Part shown: piece after piece, positions 18,635-31,300 of the stretch
Layout of the letters: the number at the start of each line of letters is the position of its first letter
Numbering within the stretch: position 1 is the first letter of the stretch
From: Verrucomicrobiaceae bacterium
GTDB lineage: Bacteria > Verrucomicrobiota > Verrucomicrobiia > Verrucomicrobiales > Verrucomicrobiaceae
DNA length: 64,000 nt
Reading direction: 5' to 3'
Assembly: GCA_016713035.1 (NCBI GenBank)
Contig: JADJPW010000002.1
Location: forward strand, 434,001-498,000
Notes under the pieces: generated by a model
The model's input: only the letters and a program-made list of their open reading frames with translations
Told to the model about the DNA's origin: nothing
The model's database searches: none
Made by a program: the position numbers and the translations under genes

Positions 18635-20732
18635 ATGCTTCACCGCACTCTCATCTCCCTGCTCTGCGCCAATGCTGCGCTCGCTCAGACCACTGAGCTG
18701 CCACTACCACTGCTCGCCGAAGTCACACCACCACCCGCCGTCAAGGATGCTGTAAAACAAGCCGCCACCGCAGCTTCCACAACAGCAGCATCCGCCGCAA
18801 CTGCACCTGCTGCCGCCACGGCACCCACCATGCGTGCACCGACAGAGAATCCGTCCACACCTGCCGCTACATCCGCAGCTCCCCCAGCTGCTAAAGCCGT
18901 TCCCAGCCCATCCGAGCCATCCGCAGCAGCAGGTGCGGACATCTCACTGGAAATCCCGCCGCCCAATGGCCTGCTGCCACCATCCAGCAACGCTCCACGC
19001 CCCCCAGCCGCCTCGATATCCGAGAACGTCACCATCAATCTCATCAACCGCCTCGTACAGCGCGGCGCATTGACCAAAGCGGATGCGGATGACCTCATCA
19101 AGCTCGCTGAGCAAGACGCAATCATGGCCCAGCAGCAAAAGCAGGCCCTTGCAGAAACGCAGGCCGTCGTCGCATCACAAAATGCCATCCCACCGCTGGA
19201 GCCCGACAAAGAAGAAGTCCGCGTCACCTACATCCCAGAGTCCGTCAAAGAAGAAATTCGCACACAGCTCCGTAGCGAGCTCACTGCCGAAATCCGCCCA
19301 CAGAGCTGGGCCTCCGATGAGTCCATCCCCGGCTGGACAAAGCGCTTCCGGCCCTATGGCGACATCCGCATGCGCTATGACATGTTCATGTTTCCCACAG
19401 GAAATGATAATCTAACCGGTGCTTTCCCGAACTTCAATTCCATCAACACTGGAGCCCCCTTTGATCTCACCAATGCTGCAGGCACTCGCCCGCCCCAGCT
19501 CAATGTCGATCAAGATCGTGAACGTGCTCGTCTGCGCATGCGCCTAGGCTTTGACATCGACCTCGAAGACGGCTTCACCGCAGGTATTCGCCTCGCCACG
19601 GGTGGAAACAACTCCCCTGTCTCCACCAACCAGACTCTCGGCAGCACCGGTAGTGGCAGCCCAGCGCAGGGAGGGGGCTTTTCGAAATATGAACTCTGGC
19701 TTGATCGTGCTTTCATTCAGTACGAATCCGGCTTTCACAAGCATGGCAAGCTGATGGTCTGGCTCGGGCGCTTCGACAATCCCTTCCAGACCAACAGCCA
19801 AATCATGTGGGATGAAGACGTGGGCTTAGACGGCATCGCTTTCAAAGTATCTGACAAAATCACCAGCGGATTGGATGGATTCTTCACCGCAGGTCTGTTC
19901 CCCGTTTTCACCAGTTATTTCAACTTCGGCTCCAACAACGCTGCCAAATGAAAGCTACAACAAATACCTCATCGCCGCACAGATGGGAGTGCAGTTCAAG
20001 ATCACCGACGACATCGTGGTGAAATCCAGCCTCGCCTACTATGACTGGAAAAACATCGAAGGCCGCTTTTCCAGCCCCTTCGTCCCAGCCAGCCCCAATG
20101 ACGCTGGCGATACAGATAACAGCCGTCCGCTGTTTGCCCAAAAAGGCAATACCTACCGCCCGATTCGCAACATTACGCCCACCCCAGGAGCCGCACCTGG
20201 AGGCAATCTCAACGGCACCATCAACCAATACCAATACTACGGTCTCGCCACCCAGTTCCGCCAGCTCGCATGGAATGGACGTGTCGATTTCAATCACTAC
20301 GAGCCCATGCAAATCTCACTCCTCGGTGAATACATCAAGAACCTGGGTCTCGATCGCGGTGCGATGAACGATCTGGCCCGTGCAGACCGCGTCGTGAACA
20401 ATCGCAGCGGCGGCACTGGTGCTTGGGAAGGTGGCGACACCGCCTGGTTCATGGGTCTCAATGTCGGCAAGCCCATCACCGCCTTCGACAAGCGTGGCGA
20501 CTGGGCTCTCGGCCTCGGCTATCGCCATGTCGAGTCAGATGCGGTCATCGACGGCTTCACCGATTCCGTCTTCGGCTTCGGCGGCACCAATATGGAGGGC
20601 TACACCCTCAATGCTGCCATGGCCGTCTCCAAGCGCACCTGGCTACGCCTCGCCTACATGAGTGCTGATCAGATCGCTGGTCCACAAATGCGCTCAGACG
20701 TCCTCCTCTTTGACTTCACCGCCAAGTTTTGA
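18635..20732 (+). CDS. Putative outer-membrane porin with Ala/Pro-rich N-terminal linker
   Basis: Signal peptide MLHRTLISLLCANAALA, a long Ala/Pro/Thr-rich region to about 125, then NVTINLINRLVQRGALTKADADDLIKLAEQD (helical, seen in the verrucomicrobial/Bacteroidetes putative porin family) and a coiled segment. A beta-barrel follows, with RFRPYGDIRMRYDMFMFP, RERARLRMRLGFDIDLEDG, FDNPFQTNSQIMWDEDVGLDG, YLIAAQMGVQFKITDDIVV, GDWALGLGYRHVESDAVID and the terminal strand MRSDVLLFDFTAKF. One frame change near 19945 splits it (FGSNNAA to NESYNKY). The family resembles phosphate-selective porins O/P in plan, but selectivity cannot be read here. The next gene starts 3 bp after its stop. Confidence 0.82.
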
Positions 20733-20735
20733 TCC

Positions 20736-21487
20736 ATGAAAAAGTCTCTCGCTCTCCTTTTCATCCTTATCGCCGCCTCCGCACCTGCCCAGGAGGCCGA
20801 GGACGCAGCCATGACCGCTCTCCGGCGCATGCGTGACCAGCTCCGCACCGTCATGCTCCAGCAACAAAAAACGGAAGCAGACCGCGCCGCCCTAGCCGCA
20901 GAAAAACCACTCTCGAAGAGAAAATCACCACGCTGGAGGCCAATCTCAAAAAACTCGCCAAAGACAGCAACGAGCAAAAAAACGCCGACTCGAAGGAGAT
21001 CGAGTCCCTGAAGGCCAAAACCGCCCAGCAGGAGGCCACCATCGCCAAACTGCTCGAAAACAACGCCCTCTGGAAAAAAAGCCACACTGAGGTCACCACG
21101 ACCGCGCAGAAAATCGAGACCCAGCGCCAAGAATACGCCGCCCGCGTCATCCTCACTGACCGCAAGCTCGCCGAGTCCGAGCGCAAGAATCGAGAGCTCT
21201 ACGCCATCGGCTCAGAAGTGCTCTCCAAATACCAGGGCTTCAGCCTCGGAACCGCACTCACCGCACGCGAGCCCTTCACCAAGAACACCCGCGTCAAACT
21301 CGAAAACTACATCCAAGACTACGGCGACCGACTCGAAGATAACCGCGTGCAACCTGACGATGCGCCCAAAAAAGCAGCCGCCGTCGAGCCTGTGCCTGCC
21401 GCCACGCCAGCTCCAAAATCCGAAGCTGCAAAACCCGTCTCCAAGGAAGAAGCCGCAGCTATCCAGGAGCCTGCCCGCACCCAATGA
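20736..21487 (+). CDS. Exported coiled-coil protein (one frameshift)
   Basis: Signal peptide MKKSLALLFILIAASAPAQ, then a long heptad-rich coiled coil (RRMRDQLRTVMLQQQKTEAD, EEKITTLEANLKKLAKDS, IESLKAKTAQQEATIAKLLE) and a C-terminal segment with VLSKYQGFSLGTALTAREPF and RVKLENYIQDYGDRL, ending in an Ala/Pro/Glu tail. A frame change near 20905 separates the start from the rest. No catalytic motif seen. A periplasmic spacer or chaperone-type role beside the porin and the parvulin is plausible. The last 4 bp overlap the start of the next gene (ATGA). Confidence 0.7.
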
Positions 21488-22329
21488 CCCATCCCCGATG
21501 CATCCTGATGAACTGGCTCCGACTGCTGACCCTTTCAGCATTCGTCAGCCCTCACTTGTCACATGCAGCCGAGGACGCCGTCATCGCCCGCATCGGAGAA
21601 ATCATCCTGAAAAGCTCCGAGCTCGAAAACCCTGGCGCACTCTCTGAGCCCGCCCTGCGCAAACTCATCGAGGCCATGCTCGTGCAGCGAGTCGTGCTCA
21701 AAGAGGCCCTGGAGAAAAAATGGGATCAGCAGCCCGAAACGCAAAAATTGATCCAAAACACCCGCGAGGCCGCCATCACCGACAGCTACCTCAAAAAGCT
21801 CTGTGAGCCCCCAGCGGACTATCCTTCCGAAAAAGAGCTCCAGGATGCCTACGAAGCCGCCAAGCACCGACTGACCGTCCCACGCTCCTACCGGCTTGCG
21901 CAGATTTTCGTCAGCGAAGACCGCCTCGAAGCCGTACAGGCACGTTTGAAGGCCGAACCGGCTCAATTTGGCCAGATCGCTCGCGAAATGAGCGAGGAAA
22001 CCCAAAGCGCCGCCCGCGATGGCGAGATCGGCTGGGTGAGTGAACCGCAGATCCAGCCAGAAATCCTCGCCCGACTCCCAAAGCTCGTATTGAACACCCT
22101 TTCTGAGCCCCTGCGCCTCGCCGACGGCTGGCACATTATGAAGGTGCTCGATGTCCGCACCGCTCACACGCCCTTCTTTGCGCAGGTGCGCACCCAGCTC
22201 GTCCAGCAGCTCCGTACCGAGAAGACCCGCGCCACCATGCGGGCATATATGTCGAAATTGTTACAGCAACACCCTGTCGCCGTGGACGGGGTAGCGCTGT
22301 CTAAGCTGGCCTCACCGTCCAAACCCTGA
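21484..22329 (+). CDS. Periplasmic peptidyl-prolyl isomerase (parvulin/SurA-PpiC type)
   Basis: 281 residues, intact. The preferred start is the Met at residue 9 (MNWLRLLTLSAFVSPHLSHAAE), giving a signal peptide. The N-terminal helical chaperone part (LRKLIEAMLVQRVVLKEALEK) is followed by a parvulin domain at about 130-235: RSYRLAQIFVSE, ARDGEIGWVSEPQIQPEI and LSEPLRLADGWHIMKVLDVR. The family isomerises Pro peptide bonds and escorts outer-membrane or secreted proteins through the periplasm. Its place directly before the giant exoprotein suggests it keeps that substrate, or TpsB and the porin, foldable. Coupled to the upstream coiled-coil gene by a 4-bp overlap. Confidence 0.88.
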   Translation: MTHPRCILMNWLRLLTLSAFVSPHLSHAAEDAVIARIGEIILKSSELENPGALSEPALRKLIEAMLVQRVVLKEALEKKWDQQPETQKLIQNTREAAITDSYLKKLCEPPADYPSEKELQDAYEAAKHRLTVPRSYRLAQIFVSEDRLEAVQARLKAEPAQFGQIAREMSEETQSAARDGEIGWVSEPQIQPEILARLPKLVLNTLSEPLRLADGWHIMKVLDVRTAHTPFFAQVRTQLVQQLRTEKTRATMRAYMSKLLQQHPVAVDGVALSKLASPSKP

Positions 22330-22340
22330 CCACCCTTTTC

Positions 22341-25300
22341 ATGCTCGCCAAACGCATCATCGCCCATTTCATGATCCTCCTGATCGCCCTGCCACCGCAG
22401 GCCGTGATGGCTGACATGCTGACGCAAAACACCCTCGGCACCACCGGTCAGGCCGCAGGCACCGCAGCGGACACCAGCACTGCCACAGCCAATGCAGTGA
22501 ATCCTGCCGTAGCCGCTGCACGAGGCCCGCGCTGCCGCACAGGACATGCTCACGCGCAACACTCTGGCGCTACAATCCGTGCAGGCCATGCAGGAGGCTG
22601 CACGCGCTGCTGCTGCCACCATGAATAACGCCGGCATGAACCCCAACCTCCCCGGAACCATGCTGCCGGATGTGCCGAATGGTCTCGGAGTCGGTGGACT
22701 CGATCTGAACCACATCGTCAGCGGAGCGAATGCGCCAGTGCAGTCTTTGGAGAATGCACGCAGCATCGTCACCATCCAGCAGACGCAGCAGCAGGCCATG
22801 TTGGAGTGGAATACATTCAATGTGGGGCGACAGACCACAGTTAGGTTTGATCAGAGCAACACGGGGGCAGCGCCAGCTAGCAGCGTGGCCTTCAATCGCG
22901 TGACAGACCCGAGCGGGAATCCGACGCAGATCCTCGGTAGCATCGAGTCCCAGGGCCAAGTCTATGTGATCAACCAAAACGGCATCATCTTCGGCGGTGC
23001 TAGCGTGGTGAATACCGGTGCCCTCACCGTCTCTTCACTCCCCATCAATGACAATCTCGTGAGCCGCGGCCTCTTGAGCAATCCAGACGCGCAGTTCCTC
23101 TTCTCCGCCACGGCCCAGGCCGCCGGCAACAAGGGGCCCACACCTGCCTACACACCGCCCGCGCCCCTAGCAGCGGCCGCATCGGTGACGTGATCGTACA
23201 GCCTGGTGCACAGATTACTGCCCCTACCTCCTCGGCCAACGTCGGCGGTCGCGTCGCCCTCATCGGTCCGAATGTGAAAAATGAAGGCAGCATCTACAGC
23301 CCAGACGGTCAGACCATTCTCGCCGCTGGCATGCAGGTAGGTTTTGATGCCCACAGCAGTGATGACCCCAGTCTGCGCGGCCTGGATGTGTATGTAGGCA
23401 GTGTCGGCAGCTACGGTGGCAGCGCCACAAACACGGGTCTCATCTCCGCCCCTCGTGGCAGCATCATCATCGCAGGAAAGAATGTCAGCCAGAACGGCTT
23501 TGTGCAGAGTAGCACCAGCGTCGCTCTCAATGGTCGTGTCGATCTCCAGGCGGAATACAATGCCATCGCCAATCCCAACTATGGCACCCCTAATCAGGGC
23601 GCGGCATTCGTCTATACCAGTGGCAATTCCACTGGCACCGTGAGTCTCGGCGCTGGATCGGTCCTTCAGATCCTCCCGGAGTATGCTAGCACCACCAAGG
23701 TGGTAGGAACCGAGCTCTCGCTCAAATCCCAGATCAATATGCGCGGCCTCGCCATCCACATGGCCTCTGGTAGCGTGGTGCATGCGCCGAATGCGAATGT
23801 GACCCTCAGCGCTGGCGTATGGGATTTACTCATCGGCTCTGGAACCACCCAATTGGACTTTGTTCAATCCGGTGGTCAGGTTTATCTCGATCAAGACGCT
23901 GTCATTGATGTTTCTGGCTCCACTGGAGTCGCCGCCACCATCTCTCAATACATCCTCACCGTGGATCTGCGCGGCGCAGAGCTGGCGGATGTGCCCTCCA
24001 GCGCAATGGCTCCCTGCGTGGTCAATCTGTCACTGTAGATATGCGCGAGAGCGGCACCCGTGCTGATGGGACCACCTGGTATGGCACACCGCTGGCCAAT
24101 CTCACCGGCTACCTTGGCGTGATCGAGCGTGATGCCGGACAGCTCACCACCGCAGGTGGAACGGTCAATATCAATGCAGGCAGCTCCGTAGTGCTGCAAA
24201 ACGGCTCCATCATTCGTGCAGCAGGCGGTTACCAGGATTTCGCCGGCGGAGCGGTGACCACCACTCGTCTTATCGACGACGGAAACCTCGTCGATATCGC
24301 CGATGCAGATCCCTCGGTCGTTTATGATGGCATTTATGATCCTAGCAGCACCACCATCGACCCGCGCTGGGGCGTCACGACCACCACCGATGGCATTTTC
24401 GCTGCAAATACACGCCTTGAGTCCGCACATGTCTTTGGTGGCGCAGGCGGCAGCGTCAGCATCAGTGCACCTGCCATGGCGCTGGATGGCACACTCGCGG
24501 GTGGCACCGTCACGGGCCCGCAGCAGCTCTCTGCCGCGCCGGCCTACAGCAGCCTCACGCTAAAATGGCAATCACAGCTCATTTCACGCACCAATCCGCA
24601 GTTCCCCCTCATTTCACCCACGCCACCCGCCATCACGTTCCGTGACACGGCCTCTACACTGCCCGCCGCAGCCGCTTTCGCGCTGGATGGCAGCGGTGCC
24701 CCTCTCGCGCTACGTAGTGAGCGCCTCGCGGCGGTAGATTTGTCCCCCACGCTGCTTACCACGCAGGGCTTTGGCTCGCTCGCAGTGCATAACGGAGATG
24801 GGAACATCAGCATACCTGCCGGAGTCACTCTGAACGTGCGTGCAGCAGGCTCCATCACTCTGCGCGGTGCCAATGTGGATGTGCAGGGCGGCATCATCGC
24901 ACCATCAGGCCGCATCGATCTCACCGCCTACAATATCTCTCCCTTTACCTCCGCGATCTTGTTGGAGAATGGCTCCACGGTGATGCCTGCGCCCAATGCA
25001 GGTCGTGGCATCATCTCTGTGGGCACCGCTGCACGTCTAAGCACCGCTGGCCTGATCATCAATGACCGTGCAGACGCTCCGGCACCTCTCACCGTGCCGC
25101 ACAGCGTCACAGGCGCAGGTAGCACGCTCGATGGCGGCACTATCTCCCTGGATGGTTATAGTATCGATCTGCTCACGGCCAGCATGCTGGATGTCACTGG
25201 CGGTCTGGTCGCTGGAAAAGGTATCACCTACGGGGATGCTGGAACCATCAGCCTGCATGCCGGGCGTGATCCGATCCTGAAATCTCTCCTCGGTGGCCAT

Positions 25301-28300
25301 CTCGATCTTGGTAGCACACTACGCGGCCTCTCTGGCGCAGAAGGTGGCTCTCTCGACCTCCTAGCGCCGGTCATCCAGATCGGTGGCACCACTACGAATC
25401 CGAACGCATTGCTGCTGGAGCCAGAGTTTTTCAGCCAAGGGGGCTTCAGTCATTTCAAAATGACCGGTCTCGGCTCTGACACCGTACAGCCCGCCGTCAT
25501 CATCACGCCAGGAGTGCAGATCATGCCGCAGGTGCGCAGCCTACTCGCCGATGTCAGCCTTAACAACGGCATGAGCAGCCTTTTGCTCTCTGAGTTGCTC
25601 CAGCCAGAAGGTTATCGAAATACTGCCCATCTCGACTTTGAGGCACCAGGGGTCAAAGACAGTCTCACTCAGCTCATCCGCACCATCGGTCGTATCCAGA
25701 TGGGTGCAGGCTCCAGCATCCTCACAGACGCACTTGGCAGCGTCACCATGCATGGGCAGGTCATCGACCTCCTGGGTGAAATCACTACTCCCGGCGGCAG
25801 CGTGGATATCCAGGGGGCGGACCACTATCCAGAAGACTCTCCTTCAGCCTTCGCCATCACCACGGTGCATGTCGGCTCCACGGCACGCGTCTCCACTGCT
25901 GGAAAAACAGTCTATCTCAATGACATCTACAACAACCGCCGCGGCCATGTGTATGCAGGTGGCAGCATCACCGTCAGTGGCAACATTGTCGCGGATGCGG
26001 GCTCTCTTTTCGACGTATCTGGGACCAGCGCCATCATCGATCTCCTTCCGCAAGAAGCAGGCCTCACGCTCGATAGCCTGAACGCCGTCTCACTGCTCAT
26101 TCTCCCAGCGAATACCATCCCCACACTCGTCACCAGCAATGGTGGCTCTCTCACCTGGAAAGGCGCGGAGTTTTTGATCCCCCGCAGTACCATGGTCGGA
26201 CTCGCAGGTGGCGCAGGGGCACAGGGGGGCGTCCTCAGCGTCTCATCCGGCCGATTTGTCCCTGTTGGTAATGCACGAGATGACAAGGAGACATCACTCA
26301 CCGTCGCACAGAGCCTCGCGGGTCTGAGCGCTGCTACGCTGGATCGCGGCTGGTTCGCGGCCGATTCATTCCTCAGTGGCGGCTTCGATTCACTGCGCCT
26401 CGCCGGCAATGTGGACTTCCGTAATGCCGTGGACATCACCGCACGCGGCTATCTCAGCATCGCAGATGGCGGCGTCATCCGTGCGGATGCCCTCACACGC
26501 CTCACGGCAGCGTATGTCACACTCGGCAGGCCTCTAGCTCGTCCCACGCGGGATGAGGAACTGGTGAATCCTTTCCAGGTCAATGATTCAGCTGGTAGCC
26601 GCCCCAGCTACTTCTCCCCCACAGGTGGTGCTGGCAGACTGGAAGTCATTGCCGATCAGATCGACGCAGGCACGCTCTCGCTGCAAAACATCAGCTCCGC
26701 AGCGCTCACTGCACGGCAGGAGCTACGTGGCAGCGGCTTCCTCGACATCGCTGGTTCCTGGCCATCACCGCAGGTCAGATCGTTCCACTCACCGCATCGA
26801 ACTTCACCATCACAGCCTCCCGTACGGGTAGCAGCGTCAGCATCTACTCCAGTGGCACAAATCCAGCCTTCCCCACTCCAGTGCAGGCGGGAGGCTGAAC
26901 ATCTATGCGCAGACCATTTCACAACACGGGGTTCTGCGAGCACCGTTTGGCAGCATCCAGCTCGGCTGGGGATGGCACCGGAACCGCCCCCAAGGGGCCT
27001 CATCACCAATACCAGCGTGCCCATCGCCCAGCAGATCACCCTCGGCGCAGGCAGCACCACATCCGTCTCCGCCATCGACCCTCGAACCGGCACCGGCGTG
27101 ACCATCCCCTACGGCATCGTCAAAGACGGCACCAACTGGATCGACCCCACCGGCCTCGACATCACCGCCACAGGCGTGCCGGAGAAAACGCTGCGCGTTT
27201 CCGCACAGAACATCACCACCGAAGCAGGATCCACGCTCGATCTACGCGGCGGCGGCACCTTTACGGCTACCGCTGGATTCAGGGCAATGGTGGTAGCGCA
27301 GACATACTCGACACGCAGACCTCCTTTGCCCTACTGCCCGGTTATGTCTCCCAGTTCGCTCCCTACGCTCCCTTTGCCGCCTCCGGCATCTACGCCAGCA
27401 ATCTCGGCGGGGACCTAGGCTATCAAAACACGGCACTGAATGCCGGAGATCGCGTTTATTTGAAGGATAATGCGCTACTCGCCGCTGGGAACTACACGCT
27501 GCTCCCGCTCGTTACGCACTGCTACCCGGAGCACTGCTCGTCACACCACTACAAGACGCACCCGTGGACTCACTTGTGAAACCAGGCGGCGCCGTTCTAG
27601 CCAGTGGCTACCGCTTCAACAGCCTCAATCCCACAGCGGGCGGCCAGGTGTACTCGCTCTTTGAAATCGCCCCACAAAACGTCATCCGAGTGCGCTCCGA
27701 ATACGCGGACTACTCCGCACAGACACACATCCGCTCGGAGCAGCAGCGCCTCAGCCTACCCATCACCCGTGGCCCCCTGGATGCAGGCTATACGCTACTC
27801 AGTGCACAGCAGTCCATGCAGCTCGCTGGTGCTGTCAGTGCCGCAGGCGCTGCGGGTGGCCGTGGTGGCCGCGTGGACATCAGCAGCCCGCTGGACATCC
27901 TCATCACCACACCCGGAGCACCCGCGCAGAGTGGCAAACTCGTGCTCGATGCAGCCTTACTCAGCGCCTGGAATGCTGAGAGCCTGCTCATCGGTGGAGA
28001 ACGCGACAGCACCGGCCGCGTCACCGTGCGCACCACCAATCTCACACTCGATAACGCTGGAACACCTCTCACCGGCGCTGACATCGTCCTGGCCGCGACC
28101 AGACCCTCACACTGGCTCCCAATTCTGTCCTCACTCAAGTCGGCACACAGAACGCCGCGGATGCCCTAGTCATCAATGGCAACGGCGCACTCGTCCGAGT
28201 CAGCGGTGTCGAAAATGCGCTCACTTCGCATCGGAGTCACCCCTCCACCACTGCCGCAGCTCATCATCGGAGCTGGAGCCGTTCTTTCGGGTGAGACCGT

Positions 28301-31300
28301 CACACTCGACTCCTCAAACATCACCACCACACTCTCCCCGGATGCGCTTCTGAATGCAGGTAGCCTCCAGCCCAGCAGTGGCCGCATCAGCGTCCTGCTG
28401 GACAACTCAGGAACTTTGCAGCCGCAGCCCGGTATGATCCTCGGTGGGGCGCTACTGACAGGCTTACGGGCTGCGGATTCGCTCTCGCTGCTCAGTTTAC
28501 TCATCCATCGACCTTTATGGCACGGGAGCCCTGAACTTCGCGGGCGATTTGGAGCTTCATGCAGGCCAAATCCGGGGTTTAAATCAATCTATCGGTCAAG
28601 TGGCCATCACGGCAAAAAACCTCATTTTGGATAATAGCAGTCTCGGAACCACTTCGGGCATCGTTGCGCCATTTAGCGGCCTTTTGAGCCTCAATGCCGA
28701 AACCATCACGCTCGGTGAAAATGCTCTCGTGATCGATCAATACGCTGCCGTGGCCTTAAATGCCACTCGCGGCATGACCTTGCGCGATAGCGGCTCTCCG
28801 TGCTCAAAACGACCTACAAATCACCACCCCCTTTGTCCATCATGGAGAGCAATGCCATCCAGAGCATCGCTGCCAATGGTGCCTTGAGCCTCCCTACGTG
28901 GCAGCGCAGCCGTTACTCCTGCTACGCCCGGCCTGGGATCACAGCTCTCTACAAGGGGCATCTGTCTCTGTCGCCACAGATGTCTTGCTCCCCAGCGGGC
29001 TTATCTCCGTGCAGGCACTCACGGGTGACGTCACAGTGAATGGAAGGCTCGATGCCGGTGGCATTGCCCGCACCTTCTTTGATGCCACTCGCTTCACCAA
29101 TGCCGGCCAGATCACACTCCAGGCAGATGCTGGCAATGTCAGATGTCGGCTCCACTGGCGTGCTGAACCTCGCCGCACCAGCTGCCGGCGGAAACGCCGG
29201 CCTGCTTGTCGTCAATGCGGCACAGCAACTTGAAATCGCAGGCAGCTTACTTGGCAGCGGTGTCAAAACCGGTTCCGTGGAAGTCGATGTGGGCACGTTG
29301 GCCTCCTTTGAAGATTTGAACAATCGCCTGAATGCCGGCTCCTTCACAGAAAGCCGCGATCTACGTGTGCGCAGCGGCAACGTCAGCATCGACGGTGTCG
29401 TCAATGCTAAAAGCTTCATTCTAGCCCTCGATGCTGGCTCTATCACCGTCAATGGCACCATCAACGCCGCTGGATCGACCGGTGGACGCATCAATTTGAT
29501 CTCTAACGGTAACATCACCCTCAACAATGGTTCCGTCTTGAGCGTTCGTGGCACAGACTTCGACAGCGCAGGCAAAGGTGGCTCAATTTGGCTCAAAACC
29601 ACCGGCGCAGGTCAGCGAACGTCGCTAGCGGCTCCACGCTCGATCTCAGCGTCGATGCACAAACTGCCTCTAAGTGCCTCACGCGGCCAATTTGGCGGGA
29701 AACTCCACCTGCGTGCGCCACAGAACGCCAGCTTCAACGATCTGCTCATCGATCCGCTCGCAGGAAGCGTGCTCGGAGCCTCCAGCATCGAGATCGAAGG
29801 CTTCCGCAGCTATTTATTCAATCAAAGCAATGTGCTGCTGCGTGCAGGCACGCTCGCCATCGCAGGTGAGCACCTCACCACCACAACCATCCACAGCAAT
29901 AACACCAGCTTTATGGCGAACCACGCCGCCATCACCACTCGCCTGCTCGGTGGTAATCCGGCACTGCAATCCATCTCCGTGCTTCAGCCTGGTGTGGAGA
30001 TCGTCAATCGTGGTGGCAGCATCTCCCTGGGCACCGCGACCTCCGCCGCCGTGAATGACTGGAACCTTGCTAGCTTCCGCTACGGCCCGCAGAACGCCGC
30101 AGGGACGCTCACCATGCGTGCGGCTGGAAATCTGGAGTTTTACAATGCGCTCAGTGATGGCTTCACCCCTGTCACCACCGGCACCACGCCGCTCGTCGAG
30201 CGCCTCTGGCTAGCTCCCCTGAGTGCTCTCAATACCCAATGCCCGTCACCTCGCAAAACTGGAACCTACGCCTCACTGCCGGCGCAGATGTGAACGCTGC
30301 CAATGCCCGTGAAACCGCTTCCACCAGTTCCCTCGCGGCGAACACTGGCTCCCTGCTACTCGGCAAAGACGCTGGGCAAGCCGTGCCTACCAGCAATGCA
30401 CCCGGCACAGCTGCGCTCACGCGTCTCGCCATCAATCCCACCAACAACACCGCCATCTCGGGCACGCCTACGGCTTCCAATCGCTTCCAAGTCATCCGCA
30501 CGGGCACAGGCGACATCGAAATCAATGCTGGGCGTGATCCACAGTTCCTCAATCAATTCGCCACCATCTACGGCTGGTGTAACCGTGCCTGTGGCGACAA
30601 CGATTTTCACCGCAGGCGATTTTGTTCTGCCAAACGTATCCGCCTCAGTCCCACAAAATGAGCTAGGTGCCGTGCAGCAGCTCCACACCCCACAATTCAG
30701 CATGGCGGGTGGCAATGTGAGCGTCAAGGCAGGCGCGGACATCCTGCACCTGACAAAGGACAATGGATTGCTGGTAGCAGACTCCTCCCGCCAGCTCCCA
30801 AACAATTGGCTCATGCGTCGTGGCTATGTGAATCCTGCTGGCGAATACGGTCTGATCAACGTGCGACAGAGCGGTGTGCAGCAAATCAATGATGTAGCGG
30901 CCTCCACAGCTTGGTGGGTCAATTTCACCAACTTCTTTGACGGAGTAGCCGCTCTCCGGTGGTGGCAATGTCGTCCTAAAGCTGGGCGCGATGTGCAAAA
31001 CGTCAGCGCCCACGCAGCCACCAATGCCCGCGCTGCACGCGGCATGCCCAGTGCAGCAGGTGTCCTGGAACTCGGTGGTGGTGACGTGAGCGTAACGACC
31101 GGTCGCAACATCGACGGTGGCATCTATTACGTCGAGCGCGGCAGCGGAACGCTCACAGCAGGTGGAGAGATCACCACCAATGCTACTCGCAGCCTCTCGC
31201 TCGGCCGTTTGTCCTCTAGCCTCAGTGTCCAATCCCAGGACACTTGGCTGCCGACCACACTCTTCGCTGGAAAGAGCCAGTTCACCGTCACTGCGCGTGA